DNA of 64,000 nt, from assembly GCF_900015215.1 (NCBI RefSeq), contig NZ_LN555523.1, positions 1,740,381-1,804,380 on the forward strand, given 5' to 3'. This DNA is from Romboutsia ilealis (GTDB taxonomy: Bacteria > Bacillota > Clostridia > Peptostreptococcales > Peptostreptococcaceae). The notes under the pieces were generated by a model. The model was not told where the DNA came from. It saw only the letters and a program-made list of their open reading frames with translations, and did not search any database. Position numbers and translations under genes: made by a program. Of this stretch, positions 1 through 8,966 are shown one piece after another; the first letter of the stretch is position 1, and the number at the start of each line of letters is the position of its first letter.

Positions 1-94
1 GATACTCCATCTTCTCTAAAGCTTGCCTCATTGTGTAGTCTTCGTATATGTATGCCACTTCACTTTTTGGTGTTAAAAAAAATAATATATTCAC
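1..94 (-). CDS. CBS-domain protein, N-terminal fragment
   Basis: Only the first 31 codons are inside the window; the gene runs off the left edge. It starts at a GTG (92-94) with a GGAGG site (103-107) eight bases upstream. The readable start, MNILFFLTPKSEVAYIYED followed by a TMRQALEKMEY-like segment, is the usual opening of small CBS-pair proteins that bind adenine nucleotides and act as sensors. The family call rests on this short N-terminus only. Confidence 0.6.
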   Translation of the reverse strand, partial: MNILFFLTPKSEVAYIYEDYTMRQALEKMEY

Positions 95-240
95 TATTTG
101 TACCTCCATATACTCATATATAATATATGCTAATTGAATTTTTAATCCATATGGTATATTCAAATATCTTTTCTAACTTAATTTTAACATATTTAGTGCT
201 ATTTTTAAATTTAAATATATTTAAATAAAAATTTACTCAA

Positions 241-266
241 ATTAAAAAAGCCGCTTATAGGCGGCT
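241..266 (-). terminator. Rho-independent terminator of the cold-shock gene
   Basis: A perfect 6-bp inverted repeat (AGCCGC at 249-254, GCGGCT at 261-266) with a 6-nt loop is followed, reading leftward, by a T-rich run. It lies about 45 nt beyond the stop codon of the cold-shock gene. Confidence 0.85.
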
Positions 267-311
267 GTGTTTCACATATTACTAGAATTACTAATATATA
301 TGAACTTTAGA

Positions 312-512
312 TTATAATCTAACTACGTTAGCAGCTTGAGGACCTTTAGCTCCTTCAACTACGTCGAATTGAACTGATTGTCCTTCTTCTAAAGACTTGT
401 ATCCTTCACCAGTTATAGCTGAGAAATGTACGAAAACATCTCCTTCACCTTCTACAGATATAAATCCAAATCCTTTTTCGTTGTTAAACCATTTAACTAC
501 ACCAGTTTTCAT
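312..512 (-). CDS. cspA: Cold-shock protein, CspA family
   Basis: A 66-residue single cold-shock (OB-fold) domain, the normal length for the family. It binds single-stranded RNA/DNA and acts as an RNA chaperone in the cytoplasm. RNP1 (KGFGFISV, about residues 13-20) and RNP2 (VFVHFSAI, about 26-33) are intact. The ATG has an AGGAGG site at 521-526. The gene is monocistronic, with its own promoter and terminator and a leader of about 50 nt. Which Csp paralogue (A, B, C or D) it is cannot be told from sequence alone. Confidence 0.95.
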   Translation of the reverse strand: MKTGVVKWFNNEKGFGFISVEGEGDVFVHFSAITGEGYKSLEEGQSVQFDVVEGAKGPQAANVVRL

Positions 513-572
513 TGATAAATCCTCCTAAAAAAAACACAATTATTTAGCTACAAATATTGTAACCTTATTACT

Positions 573-601
573 ACTTTATCATACATATATATCTTTGTCA
601 A
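573..601 (-). promoter_or_regulatory. Sigma-A-type promoter of the cold-shock gene
   Basis: Reading leftward, TTGACA (596-601, perfect -35) and TAAAGT (573-578, 4 of 6 matches to the -10) are separated by exactly 17 nt. This places the start of transcription near 566 and leaves a short leader before the ATG at 512. Confidence 0.7.
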
Positions 602-632
602 ATATTAATTAATTTATAACATATATTGAGAT

Positions 633-1778
633 TTAGTAATGAACTCTTATTAAGTGGAACCTTATAGCTTTATTACTCCAACCTAAATCCCATGGTACTA
701 GTAGTCTATCCGTATTATGGCAAGTTACTAAAGGATATCCTTTAGAGTCTACTCCTGTTACAGTAGATACATGAGTTATCCTTCCACCCTTTTCATATGC
801 CACAAAATCCCCTGGTCTTAAATTATAAGATTCTTTGTATGTCTCTTCATATGAACCTTTACTAATTAAACTACCTCTACCACTATTTAATATATAGTTT
901 TTAAATCCTTGTGCATTCACCCAAGCCTTCGTTCCATTACGGTTATCATAATTCCATATAGAATTTTTCTTAAATCTTCCACTCTCATACATTATTTGAG
1001 ATGCAAAGTTTGCACAATCGCCTCCGTCTGGATTAAAATTTTTATACTCTTTGTTAAACTTAAATTCATATTCATCTTCAGTTGAAACTCCGCAATATCT
1101 ATGAGCATAATCTATAGCCTTTTCTTGTTCTTGTGTCAACTGAATATCAGGTTTTTGCTGAGATAATATATAGCTTCTTATATCATCAGATTTAATATTT
1201 TCTAAATTTAAAGAATCTGCAAATGGATCTGTATACCATTCTTTAGTTATGATATATTGATTATCTTTTATTTTTACATTTAAATAATGTTCTGTACCGA
1301 TTCTAAATATATTTTTTACATCTTTTTCATTTTCATAAGAATAGCTATAATCTGTAGCAACGTTACATATTATTCCATATAAATCATCTTCTTTTTCTTT
1401 TACTTTTCTTATTTTTACTTCAGTCTTTATTTCGTTAAAAGTTACCCCTTGCTTACTAGACCAATTTTTTAAATATTTCATTTTTTCTACTTCATGTTCA
1501 TAGGCCCAAAGCCCTGTCCTTTTCTCAATATCATAAAGTTCCTTTAATATTTCTTCATTTTGTTCTAATATTGCTTTATTTCTATAATCAAATAGATTCT
1601 CTAAAAGAAGTTGATATTGCTGTTTCATTTGATCATCTTCATCTATCTTTATAGCTTCTATTTCACTTCCTCTTGAATTTAATTTTGATACCACTAAACC
1701 CAAACCTAAAAATAAAATTAAACATAAAGACATAACTATAATTTTAATGTATTTATTGTTAGATTTAAACCTACTCAA
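633..1778 (-). CDS. Membrane-anchored protein with C-terminal amidase (Amidase_6-like) domain
   Basis: The protein has a short basic N-terminus, one membrane segment (about residues 11-31), a charged middle region, and a C-terminal domain of about 150 residues. That domain contains GGDCANFASQ (probable catalytic Cys) and a later THVSTVTG His, as in the Amidase_6/NlpC-like putative cell-wall amidases. I start it at TTG (1776-1778) because a strong AGGAGG lies 7 nt upstream; the ATG nine codons earlier has no ribosome site and would put AGGAGG inside the gene. It is transcribed away from the pyridoxal kinase gene. The exact substrate (peptidoglycan stem peptide or other amide) is unknown. Confidence 0.75.
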   Translation of the reverse strand: MSRFKSNNKYIKIIVMSLCLILFLGLGLVVSKLNSRGSEIEAIKIDEDDQMKQQYQLLLENLFDYRNKAILEQNEEILKELYDIEKRTGLWAYEHEVEKMKYLKNWSSKQGVTFNEIKTEVKIRKVKEKEDDLYGIICNVATDYSYSYENEKDVKNIFRIGTEHYLNVKIKDNQYIITKEWYTDPFADSLNLENIKSDDIRSYILSQQKPDIQLTQEQEKAIDYAHRYCGVSTEDEYEFKFNKEYKNFNPDGGDCANFASQIMYESGRFKKNSIWNYDNRNGTKAWVNAQGFKNYILNSGRGSLISKGSYEETYKESYNLRPGDFVAYEKGGRITHVSTVTGVDSKGYPLVTCHNTDRLLVPWDLGWSNKAIRFHLIRVHY

Positions 1779-1976
1779 AATCACACCTCCTGATAAATAG
1801 TGCATCTATTGCCTATTATAAATTCTTTTTTATTTTCTATTATTATGTCCAAATAAATTTATAAAATAAATAACTATTTTTCATTTAGTTTATATTTTTT
1901 ACATATATATTGTATAATTATATATATACATAAATTACATATAATTTCTTTAGAATTTACGGAGGTGCTATATAAT

Positions 1977-2795
1977 TTGAAAAAAATAGCTGCAATAAAT
2001 GATTTGTCAGGAATCGGTAGATGTTCATTATCAGTTGCTTTACCTATAATATCAGCATTAAAAATTCAGTGCTGTCCTTTTCCAACATCTATACTTTCTA
2101 GTCAGACAGGCTATCCTAAATTTACCTTTTTAGACTTAACTAATGAAATGACTAATTATTATAAAGTATGGAAAGATTTAAATGTAAATTTTGATTGTAT
2201 ATATAGCGGCTTTTTAGGATCTATAGCTCAAATAGATATTGTTTCTAATTTTATAAAAGAGAATCCTAATGCTTTTGTTGTTGTAGACCCAATAATGGGA
2301 GATAATGGAGCATTATATCCTATATTTAATGAAGAATCATGTCTTAAAATTAAAGAGCTAGTTAAATTATCTAACTTAACTACTCCTAACTTAACAGAGG
2401 CATGCTTTTTGACTGGAAGAGATATAACTAAACATGATTTTACACGTAATGAAATTATAGAAATAGCTAAAGATATTTCTAAATTAGGGCCTGACAAAGT
2501 TATAATAACTGGAATACTAGAAGGAGATAGTATTTCAAATATGGCATACGATAAAACTACTGATGAAATATTTTTTACATCTATAAAATATAATCACTGC
2601 TCTTATAGTGGAACAGGTGACATATTTACCTCTATACTCTGTGCTATGATATGTAGAGGATTTGATTTAGTATATTGTGTTAATACTGCAACTAATTATA
2701 TATATAAAGTAGTTGAGTATAGTGCTAAGTTTAATAATGATAGAAACGATGGCATAAGATTTGAACAGTTTTTAAGCGATTTAACAAAAATTTAG
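1977..2795 (+). CDS. Pyridoxal/pyridoxamine kinase (PdxY-like)
   Basis: A ribokinase-fold vitamin B6 kinase that phosphorylates pyridoxal or pyridoxamine with ATP for the PLP salvage pathway. The N-terminus (KKIAAINDLSGIGRCSL) is diagnostic of the family. VVVDPIMGDNG near residue 105 and the C-terminal CSYSGTGDIF (anion hole and catalytic Asp) are present. Length (272 aa) is normal. I prefer TTG at 1977: the GGAGG at 1961-1965 would overlap the upstream in-frame GTG at 1965. A terminator overlaps the stop codon, so the gene stands alone. PdxY and PdxK substrate preference cannot be separated here. Confidence 0.88.
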   Translation: MKKIAAINDLSGIGRCSLSVALPIISALKIQCCPFPTSILSSQTGYPKFTFLDLTNEMTNYYKVWKDLNVNFDCIYSGFLGSIAQIDIVSNFIKENPNAFVVVDPIMGDNGALYPIFNEESCLKIKELVKLSNLTTPNLTEACFLTGRDITKHDFTRNEIIEIAKDISKLGPDKVIITGILEGDSISNMAYDKTTDEIFFTSIKYNHCSYSGTGDIFTSILCAMICRGFDLVYCVNTATNYIYKVVEYSAKFNNDRNDGIRFEQFLSDLTKI

Positions 2796-2818
2796 GAGGT
2801 CATAAAGACCTCCTTTTC
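2794..2818 (+). terminator. Terminator of the pyridoxal kinase gene
   Basis: A perfect 7-bp stem (AGGAGGT at 2794-2800, ACCTCCT at 2808-2814) with a 7-nt loop and trailing Ts. It begins inside the stop codon. Confidence 0.85.
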
Positions 2819-3007
2819 CACGATGATATTTCTTTCAAAGTCTTATTTAATACTATATATATTATTAATTTTAACTTAGTTTTGATACACTTTTATCAAC
2901 ATTTAAATATAATTATGTATATTTATATTTCTATATATTAATTATAGTCTATTACAAGCCTTAATATTATAAACTATAATATAGAATTTTATAAGGAGGA
3001 CTGTTAT

Positions 3008-3328
3008 ATGAACATAAATCAATTCTCAAAAGAGGTAGCATCATTTATAAAAAATACAGATGAATTCAAAGCTATGAATAAAAGCAAATTGGAATTAGAT
3101 AAAAACAGAAACTTAAAAAGGCAATTTGATATGTATATTAATAAAAAAAATAACCTATATTCAAATTACTCGTTAGAAGATGCTTCTAAAAAGGTTAATC
3201 AATTAAATAGAGATTATAACGATTTTTTTAATTTACCTATGGTATCAAATTATATACAAAAAACAAAAGAATTTAATAATATGATGGAAAATTTCTATAA
3301 ATTAATAGAAAAAGAACTGTTAAAGTAG
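3008..3328 (+). CDS. YlbF/YmcA-family protein
   Basis: A 106-residue, mostly helical charged protein matching the Com_YlbF pattern: an FSKEVASFIKNTDEF opening, a long central helix, and a terminal helix with YIQKTKEFNNMM. In Bacillus, YlbF and YmcA act with YaaT to tune RNase Y processing and Spo0A activation. Whether this paralogue does so is inference. A strong AAGGAGG (2994-3000) precedes the ATG. The gene is isolated and ends at a terminator shared with the convergent Cys-rich gene. Confidence 0.75.
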   Translation: MNINQFSKEVASFIKNTDEFKAMNKSKLELDKNRNLKRQFDMYINKKNNLYSNYSLEDASKKVNQLNRDYNDFFNLPMVSNYIQKTKEFNNMMENFYKLIEKELLK

Positions 3329-3362
3329 CTACTAATAGAAATAACTTAATATATCTCTAAAA

Positions 3363-3389
3363 AAAGAATGCCTATAATAGGCATTCTTT
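3363..3389. terminator. Bidirectional terminator between YlbF-like and Cys-rich genes
   Basis: The stem AAAGAATGCC/GGCATTCTTT has a 7-nt loop, with A-tract and T-tract flanks. It serves the two convergent genes ending at 3328 and 3396. Confidence 0.85.
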
Positions 3390-3395
3390 AATTTA

Positions 3396-4508
3396 CTATA
3401 GATCCCTTGGTTTCATCATACTTTGCATCATATTTTGCATCATCATATAGTAATTCATCCACATATCATTTACATCTTGATATTGATCCATATAACAATT
3501 CATATATGGCATATCTAATGATGGATATTGTTGAGCGAAATCTCCCATACATTGCATTTGATACATATCATACATAGGGCTTACATAAGTTGGACAATCA
3601 TTCATACATAAATCTTCATTATCTATATATATTATTTCATCCTCGTCTTTCATGTAATTCATATTGCACATATCTTTCATTTTTTTCTTATTATTCATAT
3701 TGCATTTTGCATCATTTTCTTTTTTGTTAGTAAATTTACATCCACAGTTATATTCTTCATAATTTTTATTACAGCTTGGTTTACATTTATCCATTTTAAC
3801 ATATTTAGGCATTGGCTCATTACATTTTGTTTCTTTCTGATTACATTGATTTAATTTCATATTACATTTATTGATCATATCTTCACATTTATTAGATTTT
3901 GCTTCATATTCTTTGATTTTTTCTCCAGCATTTTTATAGCATTGTAATGCTTTCTCATCACATTTCATAGCCTGACAATATAATTCTTTAGCTTTTTCAT
4001 TATGAACTTGAGCTTTTTCATATAAACATTTAGCTTGTTCACAATTCTCTTGTGCTTGTGCTTGAGTCGCTTCAGCTTGTTTATATAAACATTTAGCTTC
4101 TTGGCAAAGATTTTCTGACTTTTCTAGTAATTGTTCAGCTTTGCATTTTGCTGCTTTAGATTCTTTTTCTGCATTTTTAGCTTTCTTCATTAAGTTTTGA
4201 GCATCTGCTGCTAACACTTTTGCTGATTCTTCACATTCTTTAGCCTGCTCTAATGTTTCTTCTGCTGCACATTGATGTTCTAATGCTTTTTCAAATAACT
4301 CTTCAGCTTTTGAAGCTAAATCTGCACATGTATCCACAAATTTTACTTCACAATCATTACATATAGGTTCTATATATTTTTTTACAGGTTTTTTACAACT
4401 ATTAACAGGTTTACATGTATTATTAGGTTTACATGTATTTAATAATGAATCATTACACACATCTTGTTGAGGCATACATGAGCATGATGATTTTTTTTTC
4501 TTTTTCAT
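3396..4508 (-). CDS. Cysteine-rich coiled-coil protein, probable spore coat/exosporium structural protein
   Basis: 370 residues with 33 cysteines (about 9%), no signal peptide and no enzyme motif. Order: a Lys run and Cys-X-Cys start; a CKP-repeat segment (residues 20-50); an Ala/Glu/Lys/Gln-rich heptad helix of about 150 residues with Cys at intervals (AKCLYKQAEA and AKCLYEKAQV repeats); a second Cys/Asn/Lys segment; and a Met/Tyr/Asp-rich tail (YYMMMQNMMQSMM). Such composition is typical of clostridial spore outer-layer proteins that self-assemble and cross-link. I do not recognise a named orthologue, and it is not visibly CdeC or CdeM. A sigma-K/E-like promoter candidate lies upstream. SD AAGGAG is about 12 nt from the ATG, rather distant. 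Confidence 0.6.
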   Translation of the reverse strand: MKKKKKSSCSCMPQQDVCNDSLLNTCKPNNTCKPVNSCKKPVKKYIEPICNDCEVKFVDTCADLASKAEELFEKALEHQCAAEETLEQAKECEESAKVLAADAQNLMKKAKNAEKESKAAKCKAEQLLEKSENLCQEAKCLYKQAEATQAQAQENCEQAKCLYEKAQVHNEKAKELYCQAMKCDEKALQCYKNAGEKIKEYEAKSNKCEDMINKCNMKLNQCNQKETKCNEPMPKYVKMDKCKPSCNKNYEEYNCGCKFTNKKENDAKCNMNNKKKMKDMCNMNYMKDEDEIIYIDNEDLCMNDCPTYVSPMYDMYQMQCMGDFAQQYPSLDMPYMNCYMDQYQDVNDMWMNYYMMMQNMMQSMMKPRDL

Positions 4509-4575
4509 AATAAGTCAAAACTCCTTTTGCTGTATTTTTTTCCCCCATAAGAAAAAACTTATGTTACCTAATATA

Positions 4576-4601
4576 ATTATATGATTGAATATAAATGTGG
4601 T
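4576..4601 (-). promoter_or_regulatory. Candidate sporulation (sigma-K/E-like) promoter of the Cys-rich gene
   Basis: Reading leftward, AC (4600-4601) is followed 16 nt later by CATATAAT (4576-4583). This fits the loose sigma-K pattern AC-N16/17-CATANNNT. The motif is short and AT-rich, so a chance match is possible. No good sigma-A promoter is seen in the same interval. Confidence 0.35.
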
Positions 4602-4632
4602 TACTATTATTTTGCATTATAATGAATTAAAA

Positions 4633-4670
4633 AATCAGTATTAGATATTTACTAATATCTAATACTGATT
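4633..4670 (-). terminator. Terminator of the GerMN-like lipoprotein gene
   Basis: A perfect 16-bp inverted repeat (4633-4648 and 4655-4670) with a 6-nt loop overlaps the stop codon of the lipoprotein gene and is followed leftward by Ts. Confidence 0.88.
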
Positions 4671-5227
4671 TAATTTAAAGATAATAATTCACCTTCATAA
4701 TATAATTGTACTTTTTCTATCCATTGACCTTTGTACTCTTCTTGAAGTATATTTTCTAATAAAACTTTTAATGTATATTCTCTAATATCTTCATTTAAAT
4801 AGTCTTCTTTCCAAGATACTCTTTTATTTAAACTATCATCAAACTCTAATAACTCGATTTTTGCGATATCATTTCTATAAATTTTAACCTTCATAGGAAG
4901 ATTACTAAAGCACTCACTAGAAACAACACTTACTACTTTATTAATCTTATCTTCTAAAGTTGCATTTGCTTCAATTTGTAAATATTTAACTTTCTTATCT
5001 TTTTTTATATAATCTTGCATTAAAGTTATAGGTATTTCTACTGTATCAGGTCTCTTCTTAGCTTGTTTATTTTGAATTGGCTTTTCCTCTAGTTTAACTT
5101 CTTCATTAATCATCGAATGAGAATTGATTTTAATAGAACTACTTTCCTTTACTCCATTGTATGAAGTACATGCTGTATTAAACAAAGTTAAAAAAATTAT
5201 AAATAATATTATAGTTAATTTATACAT
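4670..5227 (-). CDS. Lipoprotein with GerMN-like domain
   Basis: 185 residues. The signal peptide ends in the lipobox LFNTAC, so the mature protein should be lipid-anchored at Cys20. After a Lys-rich linker comes a domain of about 120 residues whose end (EYTLKVLLENILQEEYKG, then VQLYYEGE) resembles the GerMN (spore germination/sporulation) fold, which carries no enzyme activity. It lies 76 nt downstream of the M42 peptidase gene with no clear terminator between them, so it may be the last gene of that unit. The domain call is by pattern only. Confidence 0.55.
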   Translation of the reverse strand: MYKLTIILFIIFLTLFNTACTSYNGVKESSSIKINSHSMINEEVKLEEKPIQNKQAKKRPDTVEIPITLMQDYIKKDKKVKYLQIEANATLEDKINKVVSVVSSECFSNLPMKVKIYRNDIAKIELLEFDDSLNKRVSWKEDYLNEDIREYTLKVLLENILQEEYKGQWIEKVQLYYEGELLSLN

Positions 5228-5303
5228 TAGAATACCTCTTTTGCCTTAACTTTTAATATCATTATATCATAATCTATATTTTTTTTCTAAAAATTTAATT
5301 AAT

Positions 5304-6338
5304 CTATGATTTTATATAACTTATTATTAGCTTTTCAGTTTCTATTATAGAACTTATATGCGTTCTTTCGTACCCATGTGATGCAAAAATCCCTGGACCA
5401 ATTAAAGCAAATCTAGCATCCATGCCAGCTTTTAATGCTGCAGTTGCATCTGACCCATAATTTGGATATATATCTAATTTATAATTGATATTATTTTCCT
5501 TACATGTATCTACAAGTTTATTTATTAATTCATAATCATAAGGCCCATTTGAATCTTTCGTACATATACAAACATCATACTCAGATGAATTTTGATTTTC
5601 CCCTGGACATCCCATATCTACTGCTATAAATTCTACCGTATTGTCTGGAATAAAGCTTGATGCACCATGACCAACTTCTTCATAATTACTGAATAAAAAA
5701 TTTATATCACATTTAGGTTTTATATCATTTAATTTTATGTATCTTATGACATGCAATATGGCTGCTACAGATGCCTTATCATCTAAATATCTTGATTTTA
5801 TAAAACCTGATTTAGTTATCCTTGTTCTAGTATCAAATGATACTATATTACCTACTTCTATTCCTAAATTATACACATCTTGAGGTTCACTTACTTGTTC
5901 ATCTATCACTATTTCATAATTTTTACAATCCCTCTTTAAATCCTTAGCATCATTTCCATCAATATGAATAGAAGGCTTTATAGTTTGCAAAGTTCCCTCA
6001 TATTTCTTACCATTTCTCGTATGAATAATTACATTTTCTCCTTCTACTGAGTTCATCATATATCCACCTATTTGGTTAATAGATAAACGCGAATTTGACT
6101 TTACTTGTGATACTATTGCTCCTAATGTATCTATATGTGCTGAAAATGTTATACTTTTATTTGAATCTTTTCCTTTAATAGTTGCAAGTAAAGCTCCTTT
6201 ATTAGATATTTTATATTCTAAATTCATATTATCTAATTCTTTCTGTAGGTAATTTAACATATTTTTTGTATATCCTGTTGGACTTGGAATATTTAAAATT
6301 TCTTCTAATATTTTTGAATCAAAATAATTATTTTCCAT
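5304..6338 (-). CDS. M42-family metallo-aminopeptidase
   Basis: 344 residues, normal for M42 (glutamyl aminopeptidase/FrvX/YsdC-like) dinuclear-zinc aminopeptidases, which assemble as cytosolic tetrahedral dodecamers. Visible metal-site elements in order: AHID (His68), YLDDKA (bridging Asp, about residue 185), YEEVGHGA (catalytic Glu pair), AVDMG (Asp), and ERTHI near the C-terminus (His). It lies 17 nt downstream of the YjiH-like gene, so the two are probably co-transcribed. Substrate preference is not deducible. Confidence 0.88.
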   Translation of the reverse strand: MENNYFDSKILEEILNIPSPTGYTKNMLNYLQKELDNMNLEYKISNKGALLATIKGKDSNKSITFSAHIDTLGAIVSQVKSNSRLSINQIGGYMMNSVEGENVIIHTRNGKKYEGTLQTIKPSIHIDGNDAKDLKRDCKNYEIVIDEQVSEPQDVYNLGIEVGNIVSFDTRTRITKSGFIKSRYLDDKASVAAILHVIRYIKLNDIKPKCDINFLFSNYEEVGHGASSFIPDNTVEFIAVDMGCPGENQNSSEYDVCICTKDSNGPYDYELINKLVDTCKENNINYKLDIYPNYGSDATAALKAGMDARFALIGPGIFASHGYERTHISSIIETEKLIISYIKS

Positions 6339-6355
6339 ATTCTTCTCCTCTATTT

Positions 6356-7684
6356 TTAAATAGTATATATATTGTATAAATAAAATATTATATATGATAT
6401 GAGTAGGATTAATATTATTCTTAGTATATATGAAGCTAAAAATTCTATTTTATTTATAGGAATATTAGTAATTTGTAAATATAAAATATTAGTAGTGATA
6501 CTTGTACATTTTAATACGCATATTATTCCTATTAATAATTTACTTGTATATCCTATATTTTTGTTTAATAAGTCTATTGCTATTACATCATTAAAAAATC
6601 CATTTATTAAAAATCTACTTATTTCATCTATATTATTAAATCTTAAGATCTCTAAAATATAAGAAAAAATAAATTTTAAATTATATACAATATCCATATT
6701 ATTTATTATTATATTTCCTAAATACATTATTAGTACTAAATTAGGAATTACGCTAATTATTATATGTATTGATTCTTCAAAATTTCTTATTATGGATTTA
6801 AATACGTTTATATCTTCTTTATTCTGAATATGCTTTTTTATAGAATTGATTAATTTATCATTTTTAAAATATGACTCTTTGTAACTCGTCTTTATATAGT
6901 ATGATTTTTTCTTTTTATTTATTGGGTACATTCTGCATAATATAGTATTGACTAAAAATAATATAAAAATAGATAAAATAAAAAAGTTTATCTTGTTTAG
7001 ATTAAGTTCTTCTGATATATAATTACTAATTGAAATTGAAGCTATAGAAAAGTTTAATAATATAGTACACGCTTCCCTTTGTCTTATTCTCCCTTTCTTA
7101 TACAATAGGTTGGTCATAAAATAACCACAAAAATAATCATTAAATATATACATAATTATATTTAATACGCTTTTACCACTTAAATTGAATAATTTTTTCA
7201 TTGATTTATGACAATATGCCTCTACTATATCTAAAAGACCGAAATCTAATATAAATGTTATAAATATAGCACTTAACGGCAATAATGTAATTAAATTTAA
7301 TATAGTTTCCTCTAGTATTAAAGATATATTATCATCTAATAATACTATTGAGTATTTATCATAAAATATATTTATTACTATAAATATACTAAAGATGCTA
7401 AAGTATGAATATATTTTCTTTAAATTACTTTTATGGTTTACTAATAACGATTTAATAATTCCTATTGTTATATATATTATTGTGCAAAGTTGCAACAAAC
7501 CTCTATAATTTACTTGTAGTCTATATGCAATATGATGTAGTATAGTTTTCGTCTGATTATCTACAGTAACAGGTATAAAAAATATTATTATCCCTATTGT
7601 AGAATAGATTACAATCTTCACTATCTCAAAAAAATTTTTCATTTTTATATCTTTTGATTCAATCTCTTTAGATATATTCTCCAT
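6356..7684 (-). CDS. YjiH-like polytopic membrane protein (Gate-domain family)
   Basis: 442 residues with about ten hydrophobic helices. The opening (STIGIIIFFIPVTVDNQTKT) matches YjiH-type proteins with Gate (nucleoside-recognition) domains; function is unproven, and small-solute or nucleoside transport is the usual guess. The central NDYFCGYFMTNLLYKKGRI segment and the later NGFFNDVIA segment look like the paired gate elements. I start at ATG 7684 (GAGGTG six bases upstream) rather than the GTG three codons earlier. It is the first gene of a probable unit with the M42 peptidase and the GerMN-like lipoprotein. Confidence 0.6.
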   Translation of the reverse strand: MENISKEIESKDIKMKNFFEIVKIVIYSTIGIIIFFIPVTVDNQTKTILHHIAYRLQVNYRGLLQLCTIIYITIGIIKSLLVNHKSNLKKIYSYFSIFSIFIVINIFYDKYSIVLLDDNISLILEETILNLITLLPLSAIFITFILDFGLLDIVEAYCHKSMKKLFNLSGKSVLNIIMYIFNDYFCGYFMTNLLYKKGRIRQREACTILLNFSIASISISNYISEELNLNKINFFILSIFILFLVNTILCRMYPINKKKKSYYIKTSYKESYFKNDKLINSIKKHIQNKEDINVFKSIIRNFEESIHIIISVIPNLVLIMYLGNIIINNMDIVYNLKFIFSYILEILRFNNIDEISRFLINGFFNDVIAIDLLNKNIGYTSKLLIGIICVLKCTSITTNILYLQITNIPINKIEFLASYILRIILILLISYIIFYLYNIYTI

Positions 7685-7828
7685 ACACCCCACCTCTTAA
7701 TATATTTTTCAACCTTAAATAAATATTTCCTTTATTTTAATAATAACTTTCATTACTATTGCTTAAAACCTTCTGTAGCGGTATAATACTATAAATTAAC
7801 ATATTTAAAAATTTAAGGAGAATGGTCA

Positions 7829-8950
7829 ATGAGCATTAATAATAAAACAATATTAATCCTTACCGCTCAATTTGGAGCAGGTCATATAAGCGCTGCAAAG
7901 GCTATAAAGGATTATATTCTTGAAAAATATAGTGATTCAAATATACTTATTGAAAATTTTATAGATGCTAGCCTGCCTATTATGAATAAGCCTATGGTTA
8001 AATTTTATGAAAATAATACTAAGTATACACCTGGATTATACAATTACTATTATTATTTTAAAAAATCTTTTGACCCTAGACATGATATATCACATAAATT
8101 ATATACACCTAAACTTATAGAATACATACTTAAAGTTAATCCTGATTTAATTATATCTACATTCCCACTTGCGGCTGCTTGTGTCTATAATTTTAAAGAA
8201 AAGTACAATCATATAAATATCCCTACATTAACTGTTATAACCGATGTTGTAGATAGTTTAGAATGGGTTTACCCTAATACAGATATGTACTTTGTTCCTT
8301 CGTGCGAAATAAAAAATAGATTTGTGCAAAAAGGTATACATCCTAGTAAAATCAAAGTAACTGGCGTACCAATCAGTAAAAACTTTAATGTTAATAGCAA
8401 AGATATAACCTCAGGAAAATATAAATTATTATTACTAGGTGGTGGTAGAGGTTTATTTGATGTAAGCGAAGAGTTTATGTATTGGATAGATAACTTTATT
8501 GAAAATTATAAAGAAAATTTAGAGATTACAATAGTTACAGGTAGTAACTCTAAATTATATAGCAATCTTACAGAAAAAAAGCCACTTAATAACATTAAAG
8601 TTTTAGGCTTTATAAATAACATGTATGAACTATTAGAAGAAAGTGACTTGATAATAACAAAACCTGGAGGTGCTACTTTATTCGAGGCTATATATGCTAA
8701 TACGCCTGTTATAGTTAAATCTCCTAAAGTAGGTCAAGAAATAGAAAATGCGAAATTCATAATCGATAAAGGAATTGGTCTAATTTATAATGATGAAAAA
8801 GATTTAGAAGATATATTTACTAAAATAGTTGATGAGAAATTTGAACCATTAATAGTTTTTATGAAAGATAATATGAGTGAATTTAGAAAATCAATACATC
8901 CGGATAAAATCTGTGAATATATATCTGAAATAATAAATAACAAGAGCTAA
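7829..8950 (+). CDS. MGDG synthase/UgtP-like glycosyltransferase (GT28)
   Basis: 373 residues with the two GT-B domains of the GT28 diacylglycerol glucosyltransferase group. N-terminal ILILTAQFGAGHISAAKAI is the glycine-rich acceptor/lipid loop. VITDVVDSLEWVYPNTDMYFV is the family hallmark region. C-terminal KPGGATLFEAIYANTPVI binds the UDP-sugar. It likely transfers glucose or galactose to diacylglycerol at the inner membrane face (glycolipid or LTA anchor). It is a stand-alone gene with AAGGAG upstream and a long bidirectional terminator. Confidence 0.85.
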   Translation: MSINNKTILILTAQFGAGHISAAKAIKDYILEKYSDSNILIENFIDASLPIMNKPMVKFYENNTKYTPGLYNYYYYFKKSFDPRHDISHKLYTPKLIEYILKVNPDLIISTFPLAAACVYNFKEKYNHINIPTLTVITDVVDSLEWVYPNTDMYFVPSCEIKNRFVQKGIHPSKIKVTGVPISKNFNVNSKDITSGKYKLLLLGGGRGLFDVSEEFMYWIDNFIENYKENLEITIVTGSNSKLYSNLTEKKPLNNIKVLGFINNMYELLEESDLIITKPGGATLFEAIYANTPVIVKSPKVGQEIENAKFIIDKGIGLIYNDEKDLEDIFTKIVDEKFEPLIVFMKDNMSEFRKSIHPDKICEYISEIINNKS

Positions 8951-8966
8951 ACTCTTGTTATTTATT
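8932..8966. terminator. Bidirectional terminator between convergent genes
   Basis: A perfect 15-bp stem (8932-8946 and 8952-8966) with a 5-nt loop overlaps both stop codons, at 8950 (+) and 8958 (-). Confidence 0.85.
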
